A DNA stretch of 64,000 nt, taken from positions 1 to 64,000 of the forward strand of contig NZ_BCVP01000021.1 of assembly GCF_001591805.1 (NCBI RefSeq). Reading direction: 5' to 3'. The position numbers were made by a program, and so were the translations under genes. Numbering within the stretch: position 1 is the first letter of the stretch; every line of letters begins with the position of its first letter. The stretch is from Neobacillus novalis NBRC 102450 (GTDB taxonomy: Bacteria > Bacillota > Bacilli > Bacillales > Cytobacillaceae). The notes beneath the pieces are model-generated. The model worked only from the letters and a program-made list of their open reading frames with translations. It searched no databases and had not been told where the DNA came from. Below, piece by piece: positions 54,692 through 62,577 of the stretch.

Positions 54692-55771
54692 TTAATAGGT
54701 AATTTCGATTTTTTTGCCTTCATTTGCCGATAGACGAATGGCATCAAGCACCAACTGGGTGGCACGTCCATCTTCGAAATCAGCTAGGTAAGGCTGTTTA
54801 GTTCCTGTTACCAAGGTGTCATTAAGTGCATCCAGTGCCCGGTTGAACCCGTTATAATACCGTGCAGCGACCGCAGGCATTCCGGGAGGAGCAGTTATTT
54901 CTGATCCAAGCTCAACTTCCTCAAGCGGGGCATCCCCAGATGAGATATAGACTTGATTATCGTCAACCATAACGAGTGTTCCGGAGGTGCCGAATATTTC
55001 CAGACGCCAGTTGGTGGCGGTCTGACAAGCAGCCGAAATTAGGTCCATCGTCACCGTAGGGCCACTTTCTAATTTTCCAATCACTTGAAAGGCATCATCA
55101 GCAGTACGGGTTTCTACGATACCATCGGGAGCCGTCTGTGTTGGCACATGAATGGGAAGATTCGCAAACACTTCGCTATATCTGCTATTCAACCACCAAT
55201 GTAGCGAATCAGTCATATGAGAACCAATCGCCCCAAGCATGCCTCCGCCGGTTTCAGTTTGACCAAGCCATCCACGAGGTTTTGAGACAAGAGCATTATA
55301 TGTCGGGAACGAACACAGATAACGTACATGTAAAATCCTGCCGAGAGCTTCACTATCCAAAATCTCTTTCACCTTTGTTCTTGCAGGGAGGTAACGGAAT
55401 TCGTGGTTGATGAGACCAAACTTACCGGCTTTGTTTCTGGCAGAAATCATTTCATTCGCTTCTTTTATATGTAATGCCATCGGCTTTTCACACATAACAT
55501 GTAATCCTTTTTCATAAGCAGCCAGCACCATTTCCTTGTGCAATTGAACTGCAGAAGCGATTACGACAAGCTCCAACTGCTCTTGATCTAGCATTTGCCG
55601 CCAGTCAGTATAGACATTTTCAATCCTGCTCACTTTTCTAATTTCCTCGATATTTCCCCTAGAAACACTGGCAATAGCAACCACATCGAAGCCATCATGA
55701 AAATTCATCATTGGTGCATGCACTTTAGCTCCAAACCCCGTACCGATAATTCCAACCCTAATTTTCTCCAA
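54692..55771 (-). CDS. Gfo/Idh/MocA-family oxidoreductase
   Basis: 359 residues. The N-terminal NAD(P) Rossmann motif is GIIGTGFGAKVHAP, the conserved EKP is in CEKPMAL, and the C-terminal domain is the usual alpha/beta fold. Members oxidise sugars, inositols or related alcohols; the substrate cannot be told here. It stands alone, without transporter or kinase neighbours. The start is TTG at 55771, after AAAGGTG. Confidence 0.88.
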   Translation of the reverse strand: MEKIRVGIIGTGFGAKVHAPMMNFHDGFDVVAIASVSRGNIEEIRKVSRIENVYTDWRQMLDQEQLELVVIASAVQLHKEMVLAAYEKGLHVMCEKPMALHIKEANEMISARNKAGKFGLINHEFRYLPARTKVKEILDSEALGRILHVRYLCSFPTYNALVSKPRGWLGQTETGGGMLGAIGSHMTDSLHWWLNSRYSEVFANLPIHVPTQTAPDGIVETRTADDAFQVIGKLESGPTVTMDLISAACQTATNWRLEIFGTSGTLVMVDDNQVYISSGDAPLEEVELGSEITAPPGMPAVAARYYNGFNRALDALNDTLVTGTKQPYLADFEDGRATQLVLDAIRLSANEGKKIEITY

Positions 55772-55915
55772 TTATATCAACACCTTTATTGTATTTACAG
55801 TTTAATATTAATTTGTACGAGAGAAAATTGCGAATTTTTGGCATTAACTTAAATTATTTAGACATTCATTTTTTAAGGGAAATGGGACCTAATCGAGTCA
55901 ACTTGGAGCCTTTCC

Positions 55916-55946
55916 AATTAAGAAAGGCTCTTTTTGAGTTTTTCTA
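55916..55946 (+). terminator. Terminator hairpin upstream of ctaB
   Basis: GAGCCTTTC (55916-55924) and GAAAGGCTC (55932-55940) form a perfect stem with loop CAATTAA and then TTTTT. It points in the plus direction, but no plus-strand gene precedes it, so it may end a small RNA or act as a leader attenuator. Confidence 0.85.
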
Positions 55947-56039
55947 TACGGTTTGTTCAATAATTATGTTAAAATATGAAGGGTGAAAAACATTATCATT
56001 GGGAATCATTTAGAACCTAGTTTCAGGAGAGGATCATAA

Positions 56040-56981
56040 TTGAAAAAAGATTGGTTACCTTCCTCACAGAAGGATGGGACAGTTTTATTAGCGAATGAGC
56101 AAAATACGTCAACTCTTTTATCTGATTTAAAAGCACTTTTTAAAGCAAATGTTTTACTTGCTAATGTGCTTCCAGTATTTACGGGCTATTGGTTAGCGCT
56201 CTATTTTTCGGGTTCTGCTTTTAGCGCAAATTGGGACGTCTTTTTGCTAACGATGATTGGAAGTACACTGGTTATGGCCGGGGCACTGGTTATTAATAAC
56301 TGGTATGATGTTGATATTGATACGGTGATGGACCGAACGAAAAACCGCCCAACCGTTACTGGTACTATTTCTTTAAAGGTCGTATTAACACTGGGAATCG
56401 CCTTTTCAGTTCTTGGCTTTATTCTGCTGCTGTTTACAACGATTGAAGCAGCCATTTGGGCATTCGTGGGCTGGTTTACTTATGTGATTATGTATACAAT
56501 GTGGTCAAAACGCAGATATACACTTAATACTGTAATTGGCAGTGTTTCAGGTGCCGTATCGCCACTTATCGGCTGGACGGCAATTGAATCTGGTTTTCAC
56601 ATCGTCCCGATTATCCTATTTCTTATTTTGTTTGTTTTTCAAATGCCCCATACATTTGCGATTGCGATGCGGAAGTATCATGAATATAAAGCCGCAGGGG
56701 TAGCGATGCTTCCCGTTGTTCACGGCTTTGCCATGACGAAACGGCAAATTTTCGTCTATGTTGCCTGTTTATTGCCGCTGCCATTTTATTTGACATCACT
56801 TGGTATCACATTTATCGTGATTGCCACTGTTCTAAATATCGGCTGGTTAGCTGTAAGTATTTACGGATTTTTTACGAAAGATGATCAAGGATGGGCACGA
56901 GTGGTTTTTATTTATTCGGTCAATTATATAACTATCTTATTTGTTTTGATGGTTATTGTTACCTTGCCACTATTTGGTTAA
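56040..56981 (+). CDS. ctaB: Protoheme IX farnesyltransferase
   Basis: 313 residues with about nine membrane helices. Attaches a farnesyl group to heme B to give heme O for terminal oxidases. The prenyl-diphosphate site NNWYDVDIDTVMDRTKNRP and the second motif MRKYHEYKAAGVAMLP are intact. TTG at 56040 follows AGGAGAGGAT. No other cta gene is nearby, so it could be the second, solitary copy (ctaO type) that some Bacillus carry. Confidence 0.93.
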   Translation: MKKDWLPSSQKDGTVLLANEQNTSTLLSDLKALFKANVLLANVLPVFTGYWLALYFSGSAFSANWDVFLLTMIGSTLVMAGALVINNWYDVDIDTVMDRTKNRPTVTGTISLKVVLTLGIAFSVLGFILLLFTTIEAAIWAFVGWFTYVIMYTMWSKRRYTLNTVIGSVSGAVSPLIGWTAIESGFHIVPIILFLILFVFQMPHTFAIAMRKYHEYKAAGVAMLPVVHGFAMTKRQIFVYVACLLPLPFYLTSLGITFIVIATVLNIGWLAVSIYGFFTKDDQGWARVVFIYSVNYITILFVLMVIVTLPLFG

Positions 56982-57001
56982 GTTGTTTCAGTGAAAACTT
57001 C

Positions 57002-57047
57002 AAAGGGTCAGTCTTATTGCACAGATGTGCAATAAGACTGACCCTTT
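57002..57047. repeat. Perfect 22-bp inverted repeat after ctaB
   Basis: The arms at 57002-57023 and 57026-57047 are exact reverse complements separated by only GA; the core of the arm is GGGTCAGTCTTATTGCACA. Longer and more exact than a normal terminator, though it probably ends ctaB transcription. Confidence 0.85.
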
Positions 57048-57059
57048 CTGCGTTCTTGA

Positions 57060-57098
57060 ACAGTAAGAAAAATAAAGCCCTTGACACTAAACAGGGCT
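57060..57098 (-). terminator. Terminator of the small minus-strand gene
   Basis: On the minus strand AGCCCT and AGGGCT flank GTTTAGTGTCA and are followed by TTATTTTTC. The stem overlaps the stop codon. Confidence 0.7.
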
Positions 57099-57411
57099 AT
57101 CGTTTTAAGCGTTTAAGGACATGTTCTTCAAAATCTGAATGATTGATATCCAATCCTAAAATTTCATTTCTAAAGGGCTTGAACCGTCCATTTTCCACTT
57201 CCAGGGTGAAATATCCCCGCTCACTTAACAGGTTAATATCTCCGATGATTTTTTTCCTTTGGACCGGATCAAATAAATGAACTAAATTTGGGTTGCTTGG
57301 ATGTGCTTTAAACATGCACCCTTGTTCAACGCATACTCTTACAATATTTCGTACCTTTGGATGTACGATACTCTCAATTTTCTTGCTCGTTTCAACACTG
57401 GCCATACGCAT
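57097..57411 (-). CDS. Small protein of unknown function
   Basis: 104 residues, not recognised. A helical N-terminal half contains two cysteines (VCVEQGC) and HPSNPNLVHLFDP follows; the C-terminal half is charged, with no membrane segment. AAAGGAGA lies four bases before ATG 57411 and ten before ATG 57405, so the true start is one of these. It diverges from the DUF438 gene. Confidence 0.7.
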   Translation of the reverse strand: MRMASVETSKKIESIVHPKVRNIVRVCVEQGCMFKAHPSNPNLVHLFDPVQRKKIIGDINLLSERGYFTLEVENGRFKPFRNEILGLDINHSDFEEHVLKRLKR

Positions 57412-57537
57412 TATTCTCCTTTCCCATCATAAAACATTATGCCAAGACGAAAGAAAATATGAAAACCAGCAAATCATTCTCCTTTCAATCTTCCATTTAC
57501 TGGGTGTCACAAATTAGCCTAATTTCTACACGATATG

Positions 57538-57553
57538 AATGATTTACATCACA
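57538..57553 (+). promoter_or_regulatory. Imperfect Fnr-like box
   Basis: AATGA-TTTACA-TCACA resembles the Fnr consensus TGTGAN6TCACA in the right half and three bases of the left. It lies about 90 bases before the DUF438/hemerythrin gene, which would suit oxygen control. Weak on its own. Confidence 0.3.
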
Positions 57554-57642
57554 AACACGAGCAGGAATGAGTGTTATTTTATGAATGAGAAATATTATCA
57601 CTAGTTTATATTGTTACATATTCCCAGCGAAGGAGAATCACA

Positions 57643-58875
57643 ATGAGTGAATTCATAAATAATCGTGAACACCAGATCATTAAAAATACGGAACGACTAG
57701 AAATGTTAAAACAACTCTTTACCGATCTTCATAACGGCCGAAATGTGGATGAGGTTAAAGCTCATTTTGATGCGTTTATCGGAAAAATAACTGTTGATGA
57801 AATTTCACAGCTCCAGCACGATTTTGTTGACGGTATATCTGCTACGGAACTGCAGCGCCTATATTCTCTGCACAGCGAACTTTTTAGAGGTTCCATAGCG
57901 GGAGAAAACCATCAGCCAGGCTGGCCAGAAGAACAGCCAGGTCATCCGGTTCACACATTTAAGCTGGAAAACCAAGAAATTGAAAAACTACTTAAAACGA
58001 AGCTTCAAATCCACTTATTGCAGTTCGAAAAAGAAGATTCAGCAGATCATGTCTATAAAATCCTCGATGATCTTAATCTGTTATTAGATATTGATAAGCA
58101 CTACAGCCGTAAGGAAAATTTGATTTTTCCATACTTAGAAAAGTACGGAATTTACGGCCCAACTACCAATATGTGGAGAATCGATGACTTCATTCGCGAT
58201 GCCATCAAAGATGCGAAACAAAAATTAACCAACTATCTTGGAGATAAGCTGGCTGTCATTGAAACTGTTAACTATGTGATCGAAGAAGTAGACGGGATGA
58301 TCTATAAAGAGGAAAATATTCTCTTTCCAATGGCCTTAAAGAACTTCACAGAAGATGAATGGGTGAAAATTGCCCATGAAAGTGATGAAATTGGCTTTTG
58401 TTTAATCTGTCCAGCAGAAGATTGGAAGCCTGATAGAAGGGCTTTGGATGAGAAAGCAATCTCGGAAGGATATATCAAGATGGAAACTGGGATTCTTTCG
58501 TTAAAACAACTGGAGCTGCTGTTGAACCATCTGCCAGTAGACATTACATTCATTGACCAAGACGATGTTGTCCGCTATTTCTCTCACGGAAAAGAAAGAA
58601 TCTTTGCCCGGACAAAAGCGGTTATTGGACGGACGGTCCAAAACTGCCATCCGCCAAGAAGCGTCCATGTTGTTGAGGAACTACTAGCAGACTTTAAAGC
58701 AGGGAAGAAGGATTGCGAGGATTTCTGGATTAAATTCAAAGATAAATATGTTTACATTCGCTATTTTGCCGTTCGCGATGAAAACGGAAACTACATCGGC
58801 ACCCTGGAATTCACACAAAATATTAACCCAATCCTAGCAATAGACGGGGAAAAACGAATTTTAACATCAAAATAA
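57643..58875 (+). CDS. DUF438, hemerythrin and PAS domain protein
   Basis: 410 residues. An N-terminal DUF438 (about 1-75) is followed by a hemerythrin-like HHE region (about 100-255; HYSRKENLIFPYLEKYG and YKEENILFP hold iron-ligand His/Glu) and a C-terminal PAS domain (about 285-400; VDITFIDQDDVVRYFSHGKERIF). It probably senses oxygen or nitric oxide, or repairs iron centres. AAGGAG precedes the ATG by about seven bases. Single gene; a large hairpin follows. Confidence 0.9.
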   Translation: MSEFINNREHQIIKNTERLEMLKQLFTDLHNGRNVDEVKAHFDAFIGKITVDEISQLQHDFVDGISATELQRLYSLHSELFRGSIAGENHQPGWPEEQPGHPVHTFKLENQEIEKLLKTKLQIHLLQFEKEDSADHVYKILDDLNLLLDIDKHYSRKENLIFPYLEKYGIYGPTTNMWRIDDFIRDAIKDAKQKLTNYLGDKLAVIETVNYVIEEVDGMIYKEENILFPMALKNFTEDEWVKIAHESDEIGFCLICPAEDWKPDRRALDEKAISEGYIKMETGILSLKQLELLLNHLPVDITFIDQDDVVRYFSHGKERIFARTKAVIGRTVQNCHPPRSVHVVEELLADFKAGKKDCEDFWIKFKDKYVYIRYFAVRDENGNYIGTLEFTQNINPILAIDGEKRILTSK

Positions 58876-58893
58876 TAGAGGTGTAATTATATT

Positions 58894-58975
58894 GGTGTCA
58901 GGCACCATTTTCCAGAAAACGGAAGATGGTGCCTGACACCTTCTTTTGTGACACCTTCTTTTGACACCTTTTTTG
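58894..58975 (+). terminator. Large hairpin (GGTGTCAGGCACC type) with T-rich tail
   Basis: GGTGTCAGGCACCAT (58894-58908) pairs exactly with ATGGTGCCTGACACC (58926-58940), with a further inner TTTTCC/GGAA pairing. It is followed by three copies of GACACCTTCTTTT-like sequence. Probably terminates the DUF438 gene. The rest of the 295-base gap before glgC is AT-rich without other recognisable sites. Confidence 0.8.
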
Positions 58976-59170
58976 CGAAAATCTGACAATATTAGCTTTT
59001 TCATGCGGTTGAGCGCTAATTTCTGTCGATAAAAAAACGGGCCATTTTCACAAAGGTGTAACAACTGAAAAAAAATAATGGTAAAAACAGGAGATAATAA
59101 AAGTATAAATAAATGCAAAAAACCTACGCAATGGAAAAGAAGAAAATTTTTATTTAAAGGAGGATGACAC

Positions 59171-60370
59171 ATGAAAAATCGAAAATGGGTCGCCATGCTG
59201 TTGGCTGGTGGAAAGGGGACAAGATTAAACCAGCTGACAAACACGATTGTGAAACCAGCCGTGCCGTTTGGCGGGAAATACCGGATCATTGATTTTGCTT
59301 TAAGCAACTGTAAAAATTCTGGAGTCGAGACCGTTGGGATTTTAACACAATATCGGCCGCAGGCATTGCATGCCCATCTTGGCCATATCAGCTATTGGAA
59401 CTTTTACAATCGGTACGGCAGTTTAACAATCCTTCCGCCCTATCAACGGGATAACGAAGGTGTCGGATGGTATGAAGGCACTTCACATGCGGTGTTTCAA
59501 AATATTGACTTTATCGAGCAGCATAGTCCTGATTATGTTCTGATTCTTTCTGCAGATCAAATCTATAAAATGGATTATTCGTTGATGCTTAAGCAACATA
59601 TTGAAACAAACTCGGATTGTACGATTGCGGTTGTCGAAGTCCCATGGGAAGATGCCCATCGATTTGGCATCTTAGAAATAGACGAGACCACCTATAAAAT
59701 TAAGGATTTTGTTGAAAAACCGGTAAAACCGACATCGAATTTGGCTTCCATGGGCATTTATATTTTTAAATGGCCGGTTTTAAAAGAGTACTTAATTCAG
59801 GAGGAACAGAAAGAATTTACTCATCGAGATTTTGGCATGGATATTATTCCAGCTATGCTGCACGATGGATTGGGGCTGTATGCCTACTATTTTAATCGTT
59901 ATTGGAAGGATGTCGGCACTGTCCATAGTTTTTGGGAAGCGAATCTGGACCTATTAGATAAGCAGAAAAATATTTTCCTGCAAAACACGGAATGGAGAAT
60001 TCATACCGTGGAAAATAATGAGCCGCCGTTGTATTTAGATGAAAAGGCAAAGGTGCATCATAGTTTAGTAAGTGAAGGCTGCCAAATATCCGGCACAATT
60101 GAACAATCTGTTTTGTTTAAAGGAGTTAAGGTAGGTAAGGGGGCTCGGATTAAAAACGCCGTCATCTTGCCTGATACGATTGTGGAAGAGAACGTGTGGA
60201 TTGAAAATGCCGTAATCGGAAGCCAATCATTAATAAAACAAGGAGTGATCATTGTCTCGAGGAATCCTGCTGAGCATATAATGGTCGTCGGAAATCGGGA
60301 AACCGTTGACATAATGATCGAAGAAGATAATCTACCGGTAAATAAATTGAAAACTGTAATATCTTATTGA
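59171..60370 (+). CDS. glgC: Glucose-1-phosphate adenylyltransferase
   Basis: 399 residues. Makes ADP-glucose for glycogen. LLAGGKGTRLNQLT is the nucleotide-binding loop, KPAVPFGGKYRIIDF the glucose-1-phosphate/allosteric segment, and the C-terminal third is a left-handed beta-helix. The ATG follows AAAGGAGGATG. The usual glgB, glgD, glgA and glgP partners are not adjacent: the flanking genes are a sensor and a molybdenum-cofactor pair. Confidence 0.92.
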   Translation: MKNRKWVAMLLAGGKGTRLNQLTNTIVKPAVPFGGKYRIIDFALSNCKNSGVETVGILTQYRPQALHAHLGHISYWNFYNRYGSLTILPPYQRDNEGVGWYEGTSHAVFQNIDFIEQHSPDYVLILSADQIYKMDYSLMLKQHIETNSDCTIAVVEVPWEDAHRFGILEIDETTYKIKDFVEKPVKPTSNLASMGIYIFKWPVLKEYLIQEEQKEFTHRDFGMDIIPAMLHDGLGLYAYYFNRYWKDVGTVHSFWEANLDLLDKQKNIFLQNTEWRIHTVENNEPPLYLDEKAKVHHSLVSEGCQISGTIEQSVLFKGVKVGKGARIKNAVILPDTIVEENVWIENAVIGSQSLIKQGVIIVSRNPAEHIMVVGNRETVDIMIEEDNLPVNKLKTVISY

Positions 60371-60379
60371 AGCAAAGAA

Positions 60380-60424
60380 AGTGCCAGGTACCATCCAGGA
60401 GTGGAAGGTACCTGGCAGTTTTTC
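60380..60424 (+). terminator. Terminator of glgC (GTGCCAGGTACC type)
   Basis: TGCCAGGTACC (60382-60392) and GGTACCTGGCA (60407-60417) form a perfect 11-base stem, followed by GTTTTTCG. Confidence 0.88.
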
Positions 60425-60504
60425 GTAGTATAAATGAATGATTTTGAGGCTGTTTGAATAGAGTTTTTAAGAAAAGGACCATAACGACGAGGAAGTGGTA
60501 GAAA

Positions 60505-61629
60505 ATGCAATCAAAACAAAATATAACCGAACGATTATCAACCATGATAAAAACCAACCAAAAGGGAGTTTTGGCTTCTGTTGTTTCTGTCCAGGGATCG
60601 GCCTATAAACGGGAAGGGGCAAAAATGATTGTCGGAGCGGATGGGGATTACCATGGGATGGTTTCCGGAGGGTGCCTAGAGTCAGATGTCTCGGCAATAG
60701 CAGTGCAAGTTGAGGAAACAGGAATACCAATGATAAAAAAATATGAGTTAAATGAAGAGTTAGTCTGGGGGCTCGGCTTAGGCTGCCCCGGTACGGTTGA
60801 AATACTAATTGAGCCGGTTAGTTTTTCTGCTGAATGGAAACATTTAGCTGATGCCTATGTGAACGCTGAGGAAATGGTAGTCTGTAAAGTTCTTCAAACG
60901 AAAGAAACTTGCAGTCCATTGCTCCTCGTAACCAACTCAGATGTCTTCGGGGATTGGACGGATGAGATTTTACAAAAAAAGGCAGTGTCGATTGCTCACC
61001 AGAAATTAAGTCAACAAGCATCCGCCTCCGAAAGTATCTGTTTGAAAGCGAAAAATGGAGAAGAGGTTTTCGTTTTCTTTGATGTTCATTTTCCAGCGCC
61101 ACAGCTTGTGATATTTGGGGCAGGTGATGATGCCATTCCGCTTGCTAATTTAGGTGCCATGCTTGGTTTTCAAACAACCGTGATTGACCCTAGACCGGCC
61201 TTTAACACAAAAGAGCGTTTTCCTTTTGCTGAAATTTTGATAGCAGGAACGGAGCAATACGAAAATCTATCGGTCTTTGATTCTCGCAGCTATATTGTGA
61301 TCATGAACCATCAGTTTGAAAGGGATACAAATGCCTTAACCTTTGCATTACAATCAGCTGCCCTCTATGTTGGGGTGTTAGGACCAAGATCGAGACGCGA
61401 AAAAATGATCGCTCATTTGCAAAACCAAGGAATTGTTTTTTCAAAGGAGGAGATGAAAAAATTATTTAGCCCGATTGGCCTTGATATTGGTGCTGATACA
61501 TCGGAAGAGATTGGCTTAAGTATTATGGCGGAAATCATCGCTTTTCGTAATCGTCATCAAGGGGGATTTTTAAAGGAGCAATCTTTTATTCACCAAAAAT
61601 CTCGAATCCCCATAAACGGGCATAGATGA
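60505..61629 (+). CDS. XdhC/CoxI-family molybdenum-cofactor maturation protein
   Basis: 374 residues. XdhC-type proteins bind molybdenum cofactor, promote its sulfuration and insert it into xanthine dehydrogenase-like enzymes. SGGCLESDV and GLGLGCPGTVEILIEP are the N-terminal signatures; the C-terminal Rossmann part has VIFGAGDDAIPLA and GVLGPRSRREKM. GAGGAAGTGG precedes the ATG. It overlaps the next gene by four bases; no molybdo-hydroxylase gene lies in view. Confidence 0.9.
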   Translation: MQSKQNITERLSTMIKTNQKGVLASVVSVQGSAYKREGAKMIVGADGDYHGMVSGGCLESDVSAIAVQVEETGIPMIKKYELNEELVWGLGLGCPGTVEILIEPVSFSAEWKHLADAYVNAEEMVVCKVLQTKETCSPLLLVTNSDVFGDWTDEILQKKAVSIAHQKLSQQASASESICLKAKNGEEVFVFFDVHFPAPQLVIFGAGDDAIPLANLGAMLGFQTTVIDPRPAFNTKERFPFAEILIAGTEQYENLSVFDSRSYIVIMNHQFERDTNALTFALQSAALYVGVLGPRSRREKMIAHLQNQGIVFSKEEMKKLFSPIGLDIGADTSEEIGLSIMAEIIAFRNRHQGGFLKEQSFIHQKSRIPINGHR

Positions 61630-62261
61630 AAAAGACGTGTGCGATGATAGTAGCGGCAGGAAATTCATCGAGGATGAACTTTCCCAAACCATTGCTTCAA
61701 TGGCAGGAACAACCCTTACTTGAATATCAAATCAATCAGCTGACAATGCTTCCATTTTCAGAAATTATCGTGGTCCTTGGCCACAAGGCAGATACAATTA
61801 TTAATCAGGTTTCGATTGTGGATTCAAGGGTTAGTTTGCTCAATTGCCAGACTTATCAGGAGGGATTAAGTTCCTCCTTGAAATTTGGATTGGAGTATGC
61901 CACGGAAAAACATGATGCTGTGTTGTTGATGCCAGTCGACTTGCCGCTAATCCAGTTGAAGACAATTAAACAAGTTTTTGAAGCCGGAGCTATTCTTCTA
62001 AATCGTATCGGTGAGCCGTTTGCCATCCAGCCGCGGTACGAGTTTCAAAAGGGACATCCCGTGTTTATCGGCAATTTTCAGGGGTTAAACTGGAGCGATC
62101 TCCACGGAGATATTGGGGCAAAACCGCAAATTAGACAATTGAAAAATCGTGAATTCATAGATACAAATGATATTGGTGTTATTTTTGATATTGATACGCC
62201 ACAGGATTATCAGAAAGCTCTGTCCATTTATACACGAAAGACAGGAAATGCAAAAAACTAG
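61626..62261 (+). CDS. Molybdenum cofactor cytidylyl/nucleotidyltransferase (MocA-like)
   Basis: 211 residues. The nucleotide-binding motif MIVAAGNSSRM with Lys in FPKPLLQW, then MPVDLP, mark the MobA/MocA family. It would attach a nucleotide to molybdopterin for the enzymes served by the XdhC-like protein (PucB-like in Bacillus). The ATG overlaps the previous stop (ATGA). Confidence 0.9.
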   Translation: MKKTCAMIVAAGNSSRMNFPKPLLQWQEQPLLEYQINQLTMLPFSEIIVVLGHKADTIINQVSIVDSRVSLLNCQTYQEGLSSSLKFGLEYATEKHDAVLLMPVDLPLIQLKTIKQVFEAGAILLNRIGEPFAIQPRYEFQKGHPVFIGNFQGLNWSDLHGDIGAKPQIRQLKNREFIDTNDIGVIFDIDTPQDYQKALSIYTRKTGNAKN

Positions 62262-62288
62262 CTTCTTCAAAAGTAGCTAGTTTTTTAT
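62252..62288 (+). terminator. Terminator of the XdhC-MocA pair
   Basis: AAAAAACTAGCT (62252-62263) and AGCTAGTTTTTT (62275-62286) form a perfect stem; the stop codon lies in the left arm. The remaining intergenic region to 62577 is AT-rich and contains one small dyad, TTTCGA-GAA-TCGAAA (62399-62413), of unknown use. Confidence 0.9.
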
Positions 62289-62577
62289 TTTGGTAGATTT
62301 GACCTAGTTAAATACTAGAGAAATTTGGCCATTTGTCCTATCTCTCTCCTTGTATCGTCCTCCGCCAATTTTCGACATTAATTAGTTCGATTTTATTATT
62401 TCGAGAATCGAAACAAATAAATATTGCTCTTGCTATCCTTCATTCCTCATAGGGAGAGACCATTTCATAGAAATTCAGTCCTAGTAAGTATCGTCGGTAA
62501 GATAATTCGAACTAATCATGCAATTGTGAATAATAAAAAATATACTAAGTGAGAATAAATCTAAAGGAGGAAATAAT

